DNA of 6,579 bases from Bacteroidales bacterium UBA5281. Its GTDB lineage: Bacteria; Bacteroidota; Bacteroidia; Bacteroidales; Lentimicrobiaceae. Each line of letters starts with the position of its first letter. Positions within the stretch are counted from its first letter, which is position 1. A model generated the notes under the pieces. It had not been told where the DNA came from. It did not search any database and saw only the letters and a program-made list of their open reading frames with translations. Shown here one piece after another: positions 1-6,579 of the stretch. The stretch lies in assembly GCA_002410555.1 (NCBI GenBank), contig DHSR01000041.1, forward strand, positions 1-6,579. The letters are read 5' to 3'. The position numbers and the translations under genes are program-made.

Positions 1-1504
1 TGGCATTGGACATCACGCTGAAGGTCTGGTTGCCAATCAAAGGTGCTTGATTTGAGCCAGTGGAATTGGTTAATTCATAAGCGCCAATATCAGGTGCACT
101 GCCGCTAAAGATCGTATTACCATCCAGATCATGCGATAGATTGACAACCATACCTTTATTTATGCACGGTGAATTGCTTTGCAAACGGAAATTGTAAGTG
201 GAAGGATTTATAAACAGGGGGTTACCTGTAACGGCTCCACTTCCGGCACCAGGAGAGCCAGCAGTAGCTGAAGTGCCATAGCAGTTATTGGATATGGTCC
301 AACTACCTCCACCATAATTATATAAAGCTACGCCAGAATCATTGGTTCTATAATGGATGTTATTGCGTGTAACCACATTGGTTTTGTCAACCCAAATGTG
401 ATAACTGGTAACATGGTAAAAGACATTATTATAGACTTTAGTTCCCGTGCATGGACCTGCAGAAGGGTAGGTGTAACCTATACCTACTCCAGTGGTGCAG
501 TTGTAAAAAATATTGTGATGAATCAGATTGTTTTTAGTATATGCGCCACCCAGCCTTATACCACCAGTGGAACCTTTAAAGGTATTGTATCTGGTGATTA
601 TTCCGTTCCCGCGCTCTATCAGTACTGCATAGGCAATATTGTCAGAATTTATAAAAGTATTGTATTCAATAATTCCGGTAGCATTGTCAGAAAGACCGGC
701 AGCAGAATTCAATATCAGATTGTATTTATTACCAGCGCCATTGGTTCTGTCAATAGTAGTGTGATGAATATGAAATCCATTATATGTGCCATCGAGTTGA
801 ACGCCATCGCCAGAAGAGTAAGTCTGGTTGGAGTTGCTGAAATAACGGCTGTTTATATCATAAATATTACAATACCCAATTTCAAGGTTGGTGGCAAATT
901 TAAGATATACACCATCCAGAGCAACATTATGAATATCAGTATTCAGCATTTTTAAATTATGATTATAAAATCCGTAAATGCCAAATCCGCCATTATTGCT
1001 ATTATGGGCATTATATAAATTGCAATTCCTAATGATATTATTACTGGCGTAATTGCCCGAAGTTCCAGAAACGTAAACCAGGGAGACAGCATTGGTATTT
1101 CCATTAACGTCAAAATCTTCTATAATGCAGGATGATGAATTTTCAAGCCGGAAGGCATGGCCACTTCCTGTATAAGAAAACTTTGGCAAACTGCCTGTGC
1201 CATATGAGCCAATCGTTATATTATTTCGTCCGTTAATATATATATATGACGAAGAAGTATATGTAGTACCCCTTTTCTGGACATATGAATTGCCATTAAC
1301 AAAGTTTACGCCTGCCCATGATTTGTATGGATTACTCATGCTCCCATTTGGATTCGAATTGTTACTCGAAGGATCAATATAAATGGTTGCACTAAAAAGT
1401 AAAGTGGTGTAAAAAACAATTAATGCAAATGTAAGGGTTAGAAATTTGAGTTTTGGTCCAAAAGTAAAAGAACCGTTGGTAATCAAAGTGGTTTTGTTTT
1501 CCAT
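1..1504 (-). CDS. Secreted right-handed parallel beta-helix protein, C-terminus cut by window edge
   Basis: The minus frame is open from an ATG at 1504 to the window edge, giving 501 complete codons and no stop. An in-frame TAA lies six codons upstream, so this ATG is the first available start. Residues 1-39 look like a signal peptide: a lysine-bearing n-region, a hydrophobic stretch at about 21-38, and probable cleavage after Phe-Ser-Ala. Residues 40-120 form an entry segment rich in Asn, Ser and Tyr. Residues 120-385 carry repeated short strands of the type NNIIRNCNLYN, YCNIYDI, IIEYNTFIN, ITRYNTFKG, LIHHNIFYN and VYNNVFYHV, about 20-30 residues apart, the pattern of PbH1 parallel beta-helix coils. 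Residues 427-477 (GNPLFINP, FRLQSNSPCINKG, DLDGN, PDIGAYE) match the choice-of-anchor Q type segment that closes many such proteins. Residues 485-501 (NQAPLIGNQTFSV) resemble the start of a cadherin-like repeat. The missing end may carry further repeats and a sorting domain. A polysaccharide lyase, epimerase or adhesin is possible, but no catalytic set is recognisable. Beta-helix call sure; function unknown. Confidence 0.88.
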   Translation of the reverse strand, partial: MENKTTLITNGSFTFGPKLKFLTLTFALIVFYTTLLFSATIYIDPSSNNSNPNGSMSNPYKSWAGVNFVNGNSYVQKRGTTYTSSSYIYINGRNNITIGSYGTGSLPKFSYTGSGHAFRLENSSSCIIEDFDVNGNTNAVSLVYVSGTSGNYASNNIIRNCNLYNAHNSNNGGFGIYGFYNHNLKMLNTDIHNVALDGVYLKFATNLEIGYCNIYDINSRYFSNSNQTYSSGDGVQLDGTYNGFHIHHTTIDRTNGAGNKYNLILNSAAGLSDNATGIIEYNTFINSDNIAYAVLIERGNGIITRYNTFKGSTGGIRLGGAYTKNNLIHHNIFYNCTTGVGIGYTYPSAGPCTGTKVYNNVFYHVTSYHIWVDKTNVVTRNNIHYRTNDSGVALYNYGGGSWTISNNCYGTSATAGSPGAGSGAVTGNPLFINPSTYNFRLQSNSPCINKGMVVNLSHDLDGNTIFSGSAPDIGAYELTNSTGSNQAPLIGNQTFSVMSNA

Positions 1505-1513
1505 TTCTGTAGT

Positions 1514-1547
1514 TAAATTTACGTAAAGTTGAAACATTATTGTCAAA
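1514..1547 (-). promoter_or_regulatory. Possible Bacteroidota-type promoter of the beta-helix gene
   Basis: On the minus strand a TTTG (plus 1544-1547) is followed after 22 bases by TAAATTTA (plus 1514-1521). The Bacteroidota consensus is TTTG, about 19-21 bases, then TAnnTTTG, so the -7 box has one mismatch and the spacing is slightly long. Transcription would begin only a few bases before the ATG at 1504, giving a very short leader. No Shine-Dalgarno sequence precedes the ATG, which is usual in this phylum. The TTTG sits inside one arm of the dyad at 1539-1569. The call is weak. Confidence 0.22.
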
Positions 1548-1569
1548 GCATGGCATTGTCTTTGACAAT
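1539..1569. repeat. Perfect 10-bp inverted repeat, candidate operator
   Basis: ATTGTCAAAG at 1539-1548 is the exact reverse complement of CTTTGACAAT at 1560-1569, with an 11-base spacer. The two half-sites are centred 21 bp apart, about two helical turns, the geometry of a dimeric DNA-binding protein's site. The dyad lies 35-65 bases upstream of the beta-helix ATG and overlaps the possible -33 element. It is not followed by a T-tract on either strand, so it does not look like a terminator. The palindrome is visible; the operator role is inference. Confidence 0.45.
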
Positions 1570-1749
1570 TGACTGCTGAGGTAAAAAATCCCCAGGTGAT
1601 TCCTCCTTACTGGAAAACTATGCCACTTAAAAGTAAATTTATGGTTGGAAAACTTAACTCTGAGCTTTTATGTTTAAAATGTCCTGTTATCAATCATTTG
1701 ATGAAACAATAATGTTGCAAATTGCCCTTATTTATATTCAGTCTAAATT

Positions 1750-1807
1750 AAAAAAGGGGAAATTCCCGCCGTCTATCCCCGTTTGGGGAATAATTCCCCA
1801 AACGGCG
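1750..1807 (-). terminator. Hairpin region with T-run, possible terminator after the kinase gene
   Basis: Read on the minus strand, a 12-bp perfect stem (plus 1779-1790 paired with 1794-1805, loop of three) comes about 140 bases after the kinase stop. The T6 run (plus 1750-1755) begins 24 bases past that stem, too far for a classic intrinsic terminator. A second, shorter GC stem (GGGGA at plus 1776-1780 with TCCCC at 1756-1760, 15-base loop) directly abuts the T6 run and could do the terminating. A third pairing, cgccgt at 1767-1772 with acggcg at 1802-1807, can enclose part of the structure. Function as the end of the polysaccharide transcript is plausible but not certain. Confidence 0.45.
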
Positions 1808-1817
1808 CTTCTATCCC
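1772..1817. repeat. Hairpin flanked by 8-bp direct repeats
   Basis: The sequence tctatccc occurs at 1772-1779 and again at 1810-1817, on either side of the strong hairpin centred near 1792. GC-rich bases are confined to this short block in otherwise AT-rich DNA. The layout resembles a small interspersed repeat unit as much as a simple terminator. No second copy of the block was seen in this window. Confidence 0.4.
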
Positions 1818-1946
1818 TAACCCCTATGTTAATAAGTTGTTAATTCAGTGAGTTGTTTGGATTTTTTATAATAGCAACGATATTATTCTTTGGCATGTGA
1901 TTCATAAGTTATTTAGATATTATAGATATCAATTTACAGGCCATAG

Positions 1947-4415
1947 TTACTGCAGCCTGTTTTTATTTTTTCTTCTGTTTTTGCCGGTTTTAAATAATCT
2001 CCGAAAAATATTTTTCTTTTGATCTTCTTTATAATAACTGTACTCATATCCGTAATCGTATTTCAGCCCTTTGGCTATTACATCATTAATAACGATGGAA
2101 ACATGCTTAATTTCCTTATGTTTAAGTTGTTTAATGTTATTGGAAAATGCATCCCGATTAGTGAAGCCTTGTCTTACAACATAAATATTTACATCAGCAA
2201 ATTCTGTTAACAAAAAAGAGTCAGAAACTACTCCAATAGGGGGTGAGTCAATGATTACGTATTCATACATTCCTTTTAGAGTATTCATCATCGTTTTTGT
2301 TGCATCTGAAGCAATTAACTCCAGGGGATTGGGAGGTATAGGCCCTGCACTGATAAAGTCTAGATTTGCATTACTGGTATGCTGGATGATTTCATCGAGC
2401 GGAGCCTGGCCTATTAAATATGAAGTAATTCCTTTGTTATTGGATAAATTAAAATCCTGGAATAATTTGGGCCTTCTGAGATCAAAGCCAATTAATAATG
2501 TTCGTTTTCCAAAAAGGGCATACACCAAAGCCAGGTTTTGCGAAATAAATGATTTGCCCTCACCGCTATATGAGGAAGTGATCAAAAAAACCTGCCGCTC
2601 TTTCTCTTTTGCAAAAAATTGCAGATTGGTACGCAGACTTCTGAATGTTTCTGAAATGGGAGAGTTGATATTTTCATCAATAACTATCTTTTCTTTGGTA
2701 TCATTATGAAATACGTGGCCCAAAATTGGGAAGTTTGTCAACTGCTCAATTTCCTTTTTATTGACAATGCGTGTATTAAGAAAATCTTTAAGTATAATTA
2801 CCACAAAAGGCAGTATCAAGCCCATCATTAACCCTATGATCAATATTAATTTGGTTTTGGGAAAGATTTTATAGGCTGTAATTAATCGGGCCGGGTCAAC
2901 CACCTCATAATCAGGAGTATTTGATGCACTTGCTATCTGTGCCTCCGATCTTTTTTGCATCAGGAACGTGTAAATAGCATCATTGAGCTTGAAAGTTCGT
3001 TCGATGCCAAACAATTGTCGCTCAGTTGAAGGAAGCCGGGACATTTCAGATGAAATACGGGCAGCGCGATTGTTTAAATCCTGTAAAGCAATTTCAGTGG
3101 TGGCTGCATTGCTTTTAATATTCTCCATGATGGTTTGCTTGAGATTGGCAATTTGAACCTCAATAGGACCCAATCTTAAGTTTTTAACATTTCCCTGATT
3201 AAGTAAATTTGTTCGTTCGGAATTTAAGGTAATTAATTGTGTAATAAGTTGATTGAGCAGTGGATCCTGAACATTCATTGACGAAGGTGCAATCAAATCG
3301 GAAAGGTCAGTATTACGCGAGAAGTAATCACGGATATAATCGTAATACTTTTTTTGCATGGAAAGCAGAGCACGCTCTCCCTCAATCCGGCTTAATCTCT
3401 CCAGAGACTGTTGCCCCTGGTAGCCCAGGTCCGTTACCCGGTTCGAAGTTCTGAAATTTTGTAATTTACTTTCCGCAAAGGTCAGCGAATCCGCTACGTC
3501 GCTAATCTGAGAATCGATGAATTTAACTGTATTTATTGCAATCTTATTCTTTTTTTCAAGATTGTTATCCAGGTATGTATTGGCCAAAGCATTCAAAAAA
3601 TCTGTGATCTTATATCGGTTATCACCTGACATACTGATGGTAACCAAAGATGACGTAATTGATGGCTGACCGGCTTCAATGCTTGCAAGGTTCTTTAAGG
3701 TTAGAAAACTAAGGCTGTTCAAACTAAAATAATTGAGGCCTTTCATCGGAGTCCCCTTATTAACCTCTTCATTTAAATGAACCGTAATATGCAAAAATTC
3801 TTCTTCCACCGGTTGTCCAAATTGATACCTCCCCTTGAAATCAATATTATTTACAATATTTACAACTTCATCTGTCAGGTAGTCATATATCATAACATCC
3901 TTTCCATGAGCTTCCAACAGAAATTCATCTTTGTTAAGTATGGTATAATATATCTTCAGATCTATGGGTTGAAGTTTAGATTTATCTATACTTACATGAA
4001 AAGGTTGATGTAAATAATTTTCTTCGGTTTCTAATAGAAAGTCCTTTTTAAGGATGCCACCAAACCTATATTCTTCGTGGTAAAAAGAAACTTCCAGATT
4101 TAATTGATTAACTACTTCATTGATGAGAGAGTAAGAAGTAAGTATGCCCAGTTCATTTTCAATGTTGTCGTTGTTAGAAAATAACCCAAAGCCTTGCATT
4201 ACATTTTGAGAAGCGAGAAAATTATTGCGCTCCGATTCTTTTAACAAAAGTGTTGTTTGATTTTTATATATGGGAGTGGAAAATTTGTTAAAAAGATATG
4301 CTGCTGCAACGAATACAAATGTAGTCAGTACAAACCACCATTTGTATCTCCACATCTTGAAAACAAGATCTTTGTAATTGGTTTTCTGATGAAAAATTTC
4401 TTCGGTTTTATCCAC
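1947..4415 (-). CDS. wzc: Wzc-type polysaccharide co-polymerase with BY-family tyrosine kinase domain
   Basis: This 822-residue inner-membrane protein would control chain length and export of the polysaccharide made by the neighbouring genes. The symbol is a family-level assignment. Residues 1-25 are cytoplasmic, followed by TM1 at about 26-42 and a Wzz-type periplasmic region. Helical coiled-coil-like stretches span about 290-460, and a GNVR-type segment (LPSTERQ, 461-467, through about 500) leads into TM2 at about 522-543. The cytoplasmic kinase has the EX2RX2R oligomerisation motif (E589, R592, R595), Walker A (SGEGKS, Lys621), Walker A' (LLIGFDLRR, Asp645), the GPIPPNPLEL motif (691-700) and Walker B (VIIDSPP, Asp723). 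The C-terminus holds six tyrosines within ten residues (786-795), the usual autophosphorylation cluster, then a very basic 22-residue tail. The first Asp of canonical Walker A' is Gly643. The start is GTG at 4415; the next Met is residue 21, just before TM1, and would remove the usual N-terminal segment. Spacing and shared frame with the export gene indicate co-transcription. Confidence 0.95.
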   Translation of the reverse strand: MDKTEEIFHQKTNYKDLVFKMWRYKWWFVLTTFVFVAAAYLFNKFSTPIYKNQTTLLLKESERNNFLASQNVMQGFGLFSNNDNIENELGILTSYSLINEVVNQLNLEVSFYHEEYRFGGILKKDFLLETEENYLHQPFHVSIDKSKLQPIDLKIYYTILNKDEFLLEAHGKDVMIYDYLTDEVVNIVNNIDFKGRYQFGQPVEEEFLHITVHLNEEVNKGTPMKGLNYFSLNSLSFLTLKNLASIEAGQPSITSSLVTISMSGDNRYKITDFLNALANTYLDNNLEKKNKIAINTVKFIDSQISDVADSLTFAESKLQNFRTSNRVTDLGYQGQQSLERLSRIEGERALLSMQKKYYDYIRDYFSRNTDLSDLIAPSSMNVQDPLLNQLITQLITLNSERTNLLNQGNVKNLRLGPIEVQIANLKQTIMENIKSNAATTEIALQDLNNRAARISSEMSRLPSTERQLFGIERTFKLNDAIYTFLMQKRSEAQIASASNTPDYEVVDPARLITAYKIFPKTKLILIIGLMMGLILPFVVIILKDFLNTRIVNKKEIEQLTNFPILGHVFHNDTKEKIVIDENINSPISETFRSLRTNLQFFAKEKERQVFLITSSYSGEGKSFISQNLALVYALFGKRTLLIGFDLRRPKLFQDFNLSNNKGITSYLIGQAPLDEIIQHTSNANLDFISAGPIPPNPLELIASDATKTMMNTLKGMYEYVIIDSPPIGVVSDSFLLTEFADVNIYVVRQGFTNRDAFSNNIKQLKHKEIKHVSIVINDVIAKGLKYDYGYEYSYYKEDQKKNIFRRLFKTGKNRRKNKNRLQ

Positions 4416-4424
4416 AGTATGCTA
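4413..4424 (-). other. Same-frame amber stop and GTG start junction
   Basis: On the minus strand the export gene ends in TAG (plus 4422-4424), followed by CAT, ACT and then the GTG start of the kinase gene at 4413-4415, all in one reading frame. No Shine-Dalgarno sequence precedes the GTG. The kinase is therefore probably translated by coupling: a ribosome finishing the export protein re-initiates within a few bases. Readthrough of the single TAG would join the two proteins, though nothing here shows that it happens. Confidence 0.7.
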
Positions 4425-5192
4425 ATTTCTAAAAAAGTACAATATTGTCACAAGGGTAGTCATGCTGGCAAGGAAAGTGGAGTAGGTGAAGGTACGTAAA
4501 TTCCTGAATTTTGTTTTAATGGGTTCCACAATCACTACGTCTCCTGGCTGGAGATAATAAAAGTCACTTTCTACAATTTTCTTGTCTGTAAGATTCAGGT
4601 TGTAAAATTTTATATTATCACCGAATTCCCTCACCAGGGTAATTTGACTTTTATCTCCATAATCGGTGATGCCACCTGCATATCCTAATGCCTGAAAAAT
4701 ATTAATCTGCTCTTTGAAGAATGGGAATTCTCCCTGATTACGCACCTCACCCAATACCGTAATGTTGCTGTTTACTATCTTCATGGTGATGGCTGTATTA
4801 CTAAGATACTGGCTGAGTTCAACTTCTACTTTCGATTTGGCCTCTTTAATGGTAAGGTTGTTCACATCAATTTCACCTATGAAGGGAAAATCAATGGTGC
4901 CTTTTTCCGATACAGTATAGCTCAGCAAATCAATGGCAATGCCACCAGTTATTGAAGTGTTCTGATTGCTGAAAATCCTGGCCGTGCCTTCATCAACGCT
5001 CAGTACATTAATATATAGATTATCGAAAGGTCGGATTCTTTTTTCAGGCCTTACATGGAGATAAGTTTCTTTCAGTTCAGAAGTGGTTTCATCCTGCACA
5101 TACTTAAGTTTCTCCTGGGGAACACAGGAAGCAAGCAGTGCAATTAATCCAAAAATAAAAATCGCACGGGGTAGGGGAAAGTGAAGGTTCAT
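4422..5192 (-). CDS. wza: Wza-type outer-membrane polysaccharide export lipoprotein
   Basis: This 256-residue protein would form the outer-membrane exit for the polysaccharide and dock with the Wzc protein encoded next. The symbol is a family-level assignment. Residues 1-22 are a lipoprotein signal peptide ending in the lipobox LLASC, with Cys23 as the lipidated residue. A Poly_export-type domain follows at about 47-142 (IRPFDNLYINV, YTVSEKGTIDFPFIGEI). One SLBB-type domain covers about 143-223 (ITVLGEVRNQGEFPF, ALGYAGGIT, YLQPGDVVIVEP). A hydrophobic helix at about 237-254 just before the C-terminus corresponds to the helix that builds the outer-membrane barrel in Wza. It is shorter than E. 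coli Wza and has a single SLBB domain, as is common in Bacteroidota. I chose the ATG at 5192 because it gives a signal peptide of normal length; in-frame ATGs at 5216, 5228 and 5237 would add 8-15 residues. The 114 bases upstream show no clear promoter, so it is probably in an operon with the transferase. Confidence 0.93.
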   Translation of the reverse strand: MNLHFPLPRAIFIFGLIALLASCVPQEKLKYVQDETTSELKETYLHVRPEKRIRPFDNLYINVLSVDEGTARIFSNQNTSITGGIAIDLLSYTVSEKGTIDFPFIGEIDVNNLTIKEAKSKVEVELSQYLSNTAITMKIVNSNITVLGEVRNQGEFPFFKEQINIFQALGYAGGITDYGDKSQITLVREFGDNIKFYNLNLTDKKIVESDFYYLQPGDVVIVEPIKTKFRNLRTFTYSTFLASMTTLVTILYFFRN

Positions 5193-5306
5193 GTTAGCCC
5201 GATATTTTATCTGCATAAAAGTAAGCATTATTAGCAATCGACAGGAATAAGTTTAACGGTCAATTGTTTTAAATGTTTTGTCTCATATTATTTATTTGTT
5301 GCCTGT

Positions 5307-6579
5307 TTATTGGCCTGATCCCCGTATTACCGCTTGTACGGTTTTAAGAATCAATAAAAAGTCAATTTTAAGCGACCAACTATCAATGTATTGTAAATCA
5401 AGTTTCATCCATTCATCAAAAGTTATTTCGTTTCTATTGGGTGCTATTTGCCAGATGCAGGTAATTCCAGGACGCATCGATAACCGACGCAGTTGCCATC
5501 GCTGGTATTGTGCTACTTCGCTTGCTAACGGTGGGCGAGGCCCCACAAGAGACATATCGCCTTTCAATACATTGAAAAACTGCGGAACTTCATCTAAACC
5601 GGTTTTTCTTAAAATTCTGCCTATAAAGGTGATCCGGGGGTCATTTTTAATTTTAAAAACCGGACCATCCATTTCATTTTGTGCTTCGAGTAAGGGACGT
5701 AATTTTTCGGCATCCTGAACCATTGTTCTGAACTTATAGATGTTAAACTCACGTCCCCTTAGTCCAATCCTTCGCTGTTTAAAGATTACAGGACCTCTGG
5801 AAGTGAGCTTAATCAAGATGGCAATGATTAAAAGAAAGGGCGACCAGATAAGTAAAATTAAGCCTGAACCAACAATATCAACCACCGTTTTCCATTGATG
5901 GGCGGTTTTGTTTGCCGGTGTATTCGTAAAACTCAAGAAGGGAACATTGTCAAAATAATTTAATTCGGTTTGAGTGCTGGACATTTTGAAAAAGGCTGAT
6001 TGCAACCTGAAAACAACACCGATTTCTTCACAGGCAAAAACCAGGTTTTGTATTTCATCCTGATTTATGTCATTTTTACAGTAAAAAACCTCATCAACAA
6101 TATTATTTTTTAGCAAATAGGGCAAACTTTGTATTTGCTCAATCACTTTTACCCTGCTCCCAAAAATCTCATGTACCAGTTGCGAAGAAGAAATTATGGT
6201 AACCAGCCTGACGCCCCATTCATTGTGAAGCATGATCTTTTCTATAAATTCCACATAATTTTGATCAGCAATCAGAATGATATTACGTGTATTCATTCCT
6301 TTGTCAAGCAGGCTCTTATGATAAAAGTAGGAGAGCATGATCATGAGGTTCAGAATAAATAATTCCAGTAAGCCAAAAATAAGCATAATGGTCAGATCGA
6401 TGGTTTTAAGTTGGAAAAGAACCACCAACGCTGTAAGCAGAATGGTACTTAATGTGGTGAATATAAGGCTTTCTGTAAATATTATGGTTATACCTAAATT
6501 GAGCGATTCATCGTTGCAGTTGCCCCTATCGTAGCGCTTGTTTAAAATTTTTCTTTTTTTCGTGAGATAAAACCTATTG
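5307..6579 (-). CDS. Initiating sugar-phosphate transferase (polyprenyl glycosylphosphotransferase), N-terminus outside window
   Basis: This inner-membrane enzyme transfers a sugar 1-phosphate from a nucleotide sugar to undecaprenyl phosphate, the first step of repeat-unit assembly. Visible are 423 residues, numbered here from the codon at 6576-6578. A basic loop (about 7-18) precedes membrane segments at about 37-55 and 62-86. A Rossmann-like CoA_binding_3 type domain spans about 95-200, with NVPFLSFTNTP at 211-221. The membrane helix anchoring the catalytic domain lies at about 234-258. The Bac_transf domain follows: FKQRRIG, IYKFRTM, NDPRITFIGRILRKTGLDE with the catalytic Asp329-Glu330 pair, GDMSLVGPRP, then MRPGIT and NEITFDEWMKLD. 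The TTG at 6428 is not the start: the frame continues upstream with membrane-protein sequence to the edge. Full members run about 460-470 residues with four N-terminal helices, so roughly 40-50 residues should be missing. Sugar specificity (glucose, galactose or other) cannot be read from sequence. Confidence 0.94.
   Translation of the reverse strand, partial: NRFYLTKKRKILNKRYDRGNCNDESLNLGITIIFTESLIFTTLSTILLTALVVLFQLKTIDLTIMLIFGLLELFILNLMIMLSYFYHKSLLDKGMNTRNIILIADQNYVEFIEKIMLHNEWGVRLVTIISSSQLVHEIFGSRVKVIEQIQSLPYLLKNNIVDEVFYCKNDINQDEIQNLVFACEEIGVVFRLQSAFFKMSSTQTELNYFDNVPFLSFTNTPANKTAHQWKTVVDIVGSGLILLIWSPFLLIIAILIKLTSRGPVIFKQRRIGLRGREFNIYKFRTMVQDAEKLRPLLEAQNEMDGPVFKIKNDPRITFIGRILRKTGLDEVPQFFNVLKGDMSLVGPRPPLASEVAQYQRWQLRRLSMRPGITCIWQIAPNRNEITFDEWMKLDLQYIDSWSLKIDFLLILKTVQAVIRGSGQ

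Larger units (their letters stand above)
1505..1946. other. 442-base AT-rich intergenic region
   Basis: This gap lies between the stop of the kinase gene and the start of the beta-helix gene, both on the minus strand. No convincing gene was found on either strand; the only short frames (30 aa at 1620-1712 on plus, 21 aa at 1840-1905 on minus) lack support. It holds a 12-bp hairpin with a possible terminator on the kinase side and a 10-bp perfect dyad on the beta-helix side. The length and structure suggest that the beta-helix gene is transcribed separately from the export genes. The stretch between about 1610 and 1750 shows nothing I can name. Confidence 0.7.

Noticed and set aside
353..955. 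200-codon plus-strand open frame
   Set aside because: It lies antisense to the continuous beta-helix coding frame, whose translation shows signal peptide, repeats and closing motifs. The plus-strand product has no recognisable features.
1602..1608. AAGGAGG on the minus strand, a perfect Shine-Dalgarno-like sequence
   Set aside because: No ATG, GTG or TTG follows at a usable distance, and the presumed phylum rarely uses such sites. It is probably chance.
1620..1712. Plus-strand frame of 30 codons with a CLKC motif
   Set aside because: It is short, has no ribosome binding site or promoter that I can support, and no family resemblance.
1840..1905. Minus-strand frame of 21 codons just after the kinase gene
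   Set aside because: It is very short, of AT-rich random composition, and nothing supports translation.
1936..1970. Six-base inverted repeat (acaggc / gcctgt) followed by T-rich DNA on the plus strand
   Set aside because: It has terminator-like polarity only for plus-strand transcription, and no plus-strand gene exists here. The T-rich part encodes the lysine- and asparagine-rich end of the kinase.
2251..2709. 152-codon plus-strand frame
   Set aside because: It is antisense to the kinase domain, where Walker A, A' and B are all read on the minus strand.
5193..5306. Possible promoter between the transferase and the export lipoprotein gene
   Set aside because: AT-rich stretches are present, but no TTTG with correctly spaced TAnnTTTG was found, so I kept the genes as one probable operon.
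5278..5718. 146-codon plus-strand frame
   Set aside because: It is antisense to the conserved catalytic domain of the sugar-phosphate transferase.

Overview
The window looks like a piece of a Bacteroidota (Bacteroidetes) chromosome carrying the front part of an exopolysaccharide or capsule cluster. This assignment is an inference. It rests on AT-rich DNA, the absence of Shine-Dalgarno sequences in front of the genes, a Wza-type lipoprotein with one C-terminal hydrophobic helix, a Wzc kinase with the Gly-x-Asp form of Walker A', and a secreted beta-helix protein with a choice-of-anchor Q-like segment. No rRNA, tRNA, CRISPR array, insertion sequence or phage gene is visible. All four supported genes lie on the minus strand, so transcription runs from high to low coordinates.

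Layout in transcription order. (1) 6579-5307: an initiating sugar-phosphate transferase (polyprenyl glycosylphosphotransferase). Its frame is open to the window edge, so its N-terminus lies outside. (2) 5192-4422: a Wza-type outer-membrane polysaccharide export lipoprotein. (3) 4415-1947: a Wzc-type co-polymerase fused to a BY-family tyrosine kinase, six bases after the export gene and in the same reading frame. (4) 1946-1505: a 442-base gap with a strong 12-bp hairpin flanked by 8-bp direct repeats, a possible terminator, and a perfect 10-bp dyad close to the next start codon. (5) 1504-1: the first 501 residues of a secreted right-handed parallel beta-helix protein that runs off the low end of the window.

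How the genes fit together: the transferase loads the first sugar phosphate onto undecaprenyl phosphate in the inner membrane. Wzc controls chain length and export by cycling its C-terminal tyrosine phosphorylation, and Wza forms the outer-membrane exit. The beta-helix protein is secreted and is probably a surface or polysaccharide-associated protein. It seems to be a separate transcription unit, and its link to the polysaccharide is inferred only from position. Wzx flippase, Wzy polymerase, the cognate low-molecular-weight phosphatase and further glycosyltransferases are not in the window.

I did not find an obviously new system. The points most worth a second look are the same-frame amber junction between export protein and kinase, the altered Walker A' motif, the unusual regulatory architecture of the 442-base gap, and the undetermined role of the beta-helix protein.
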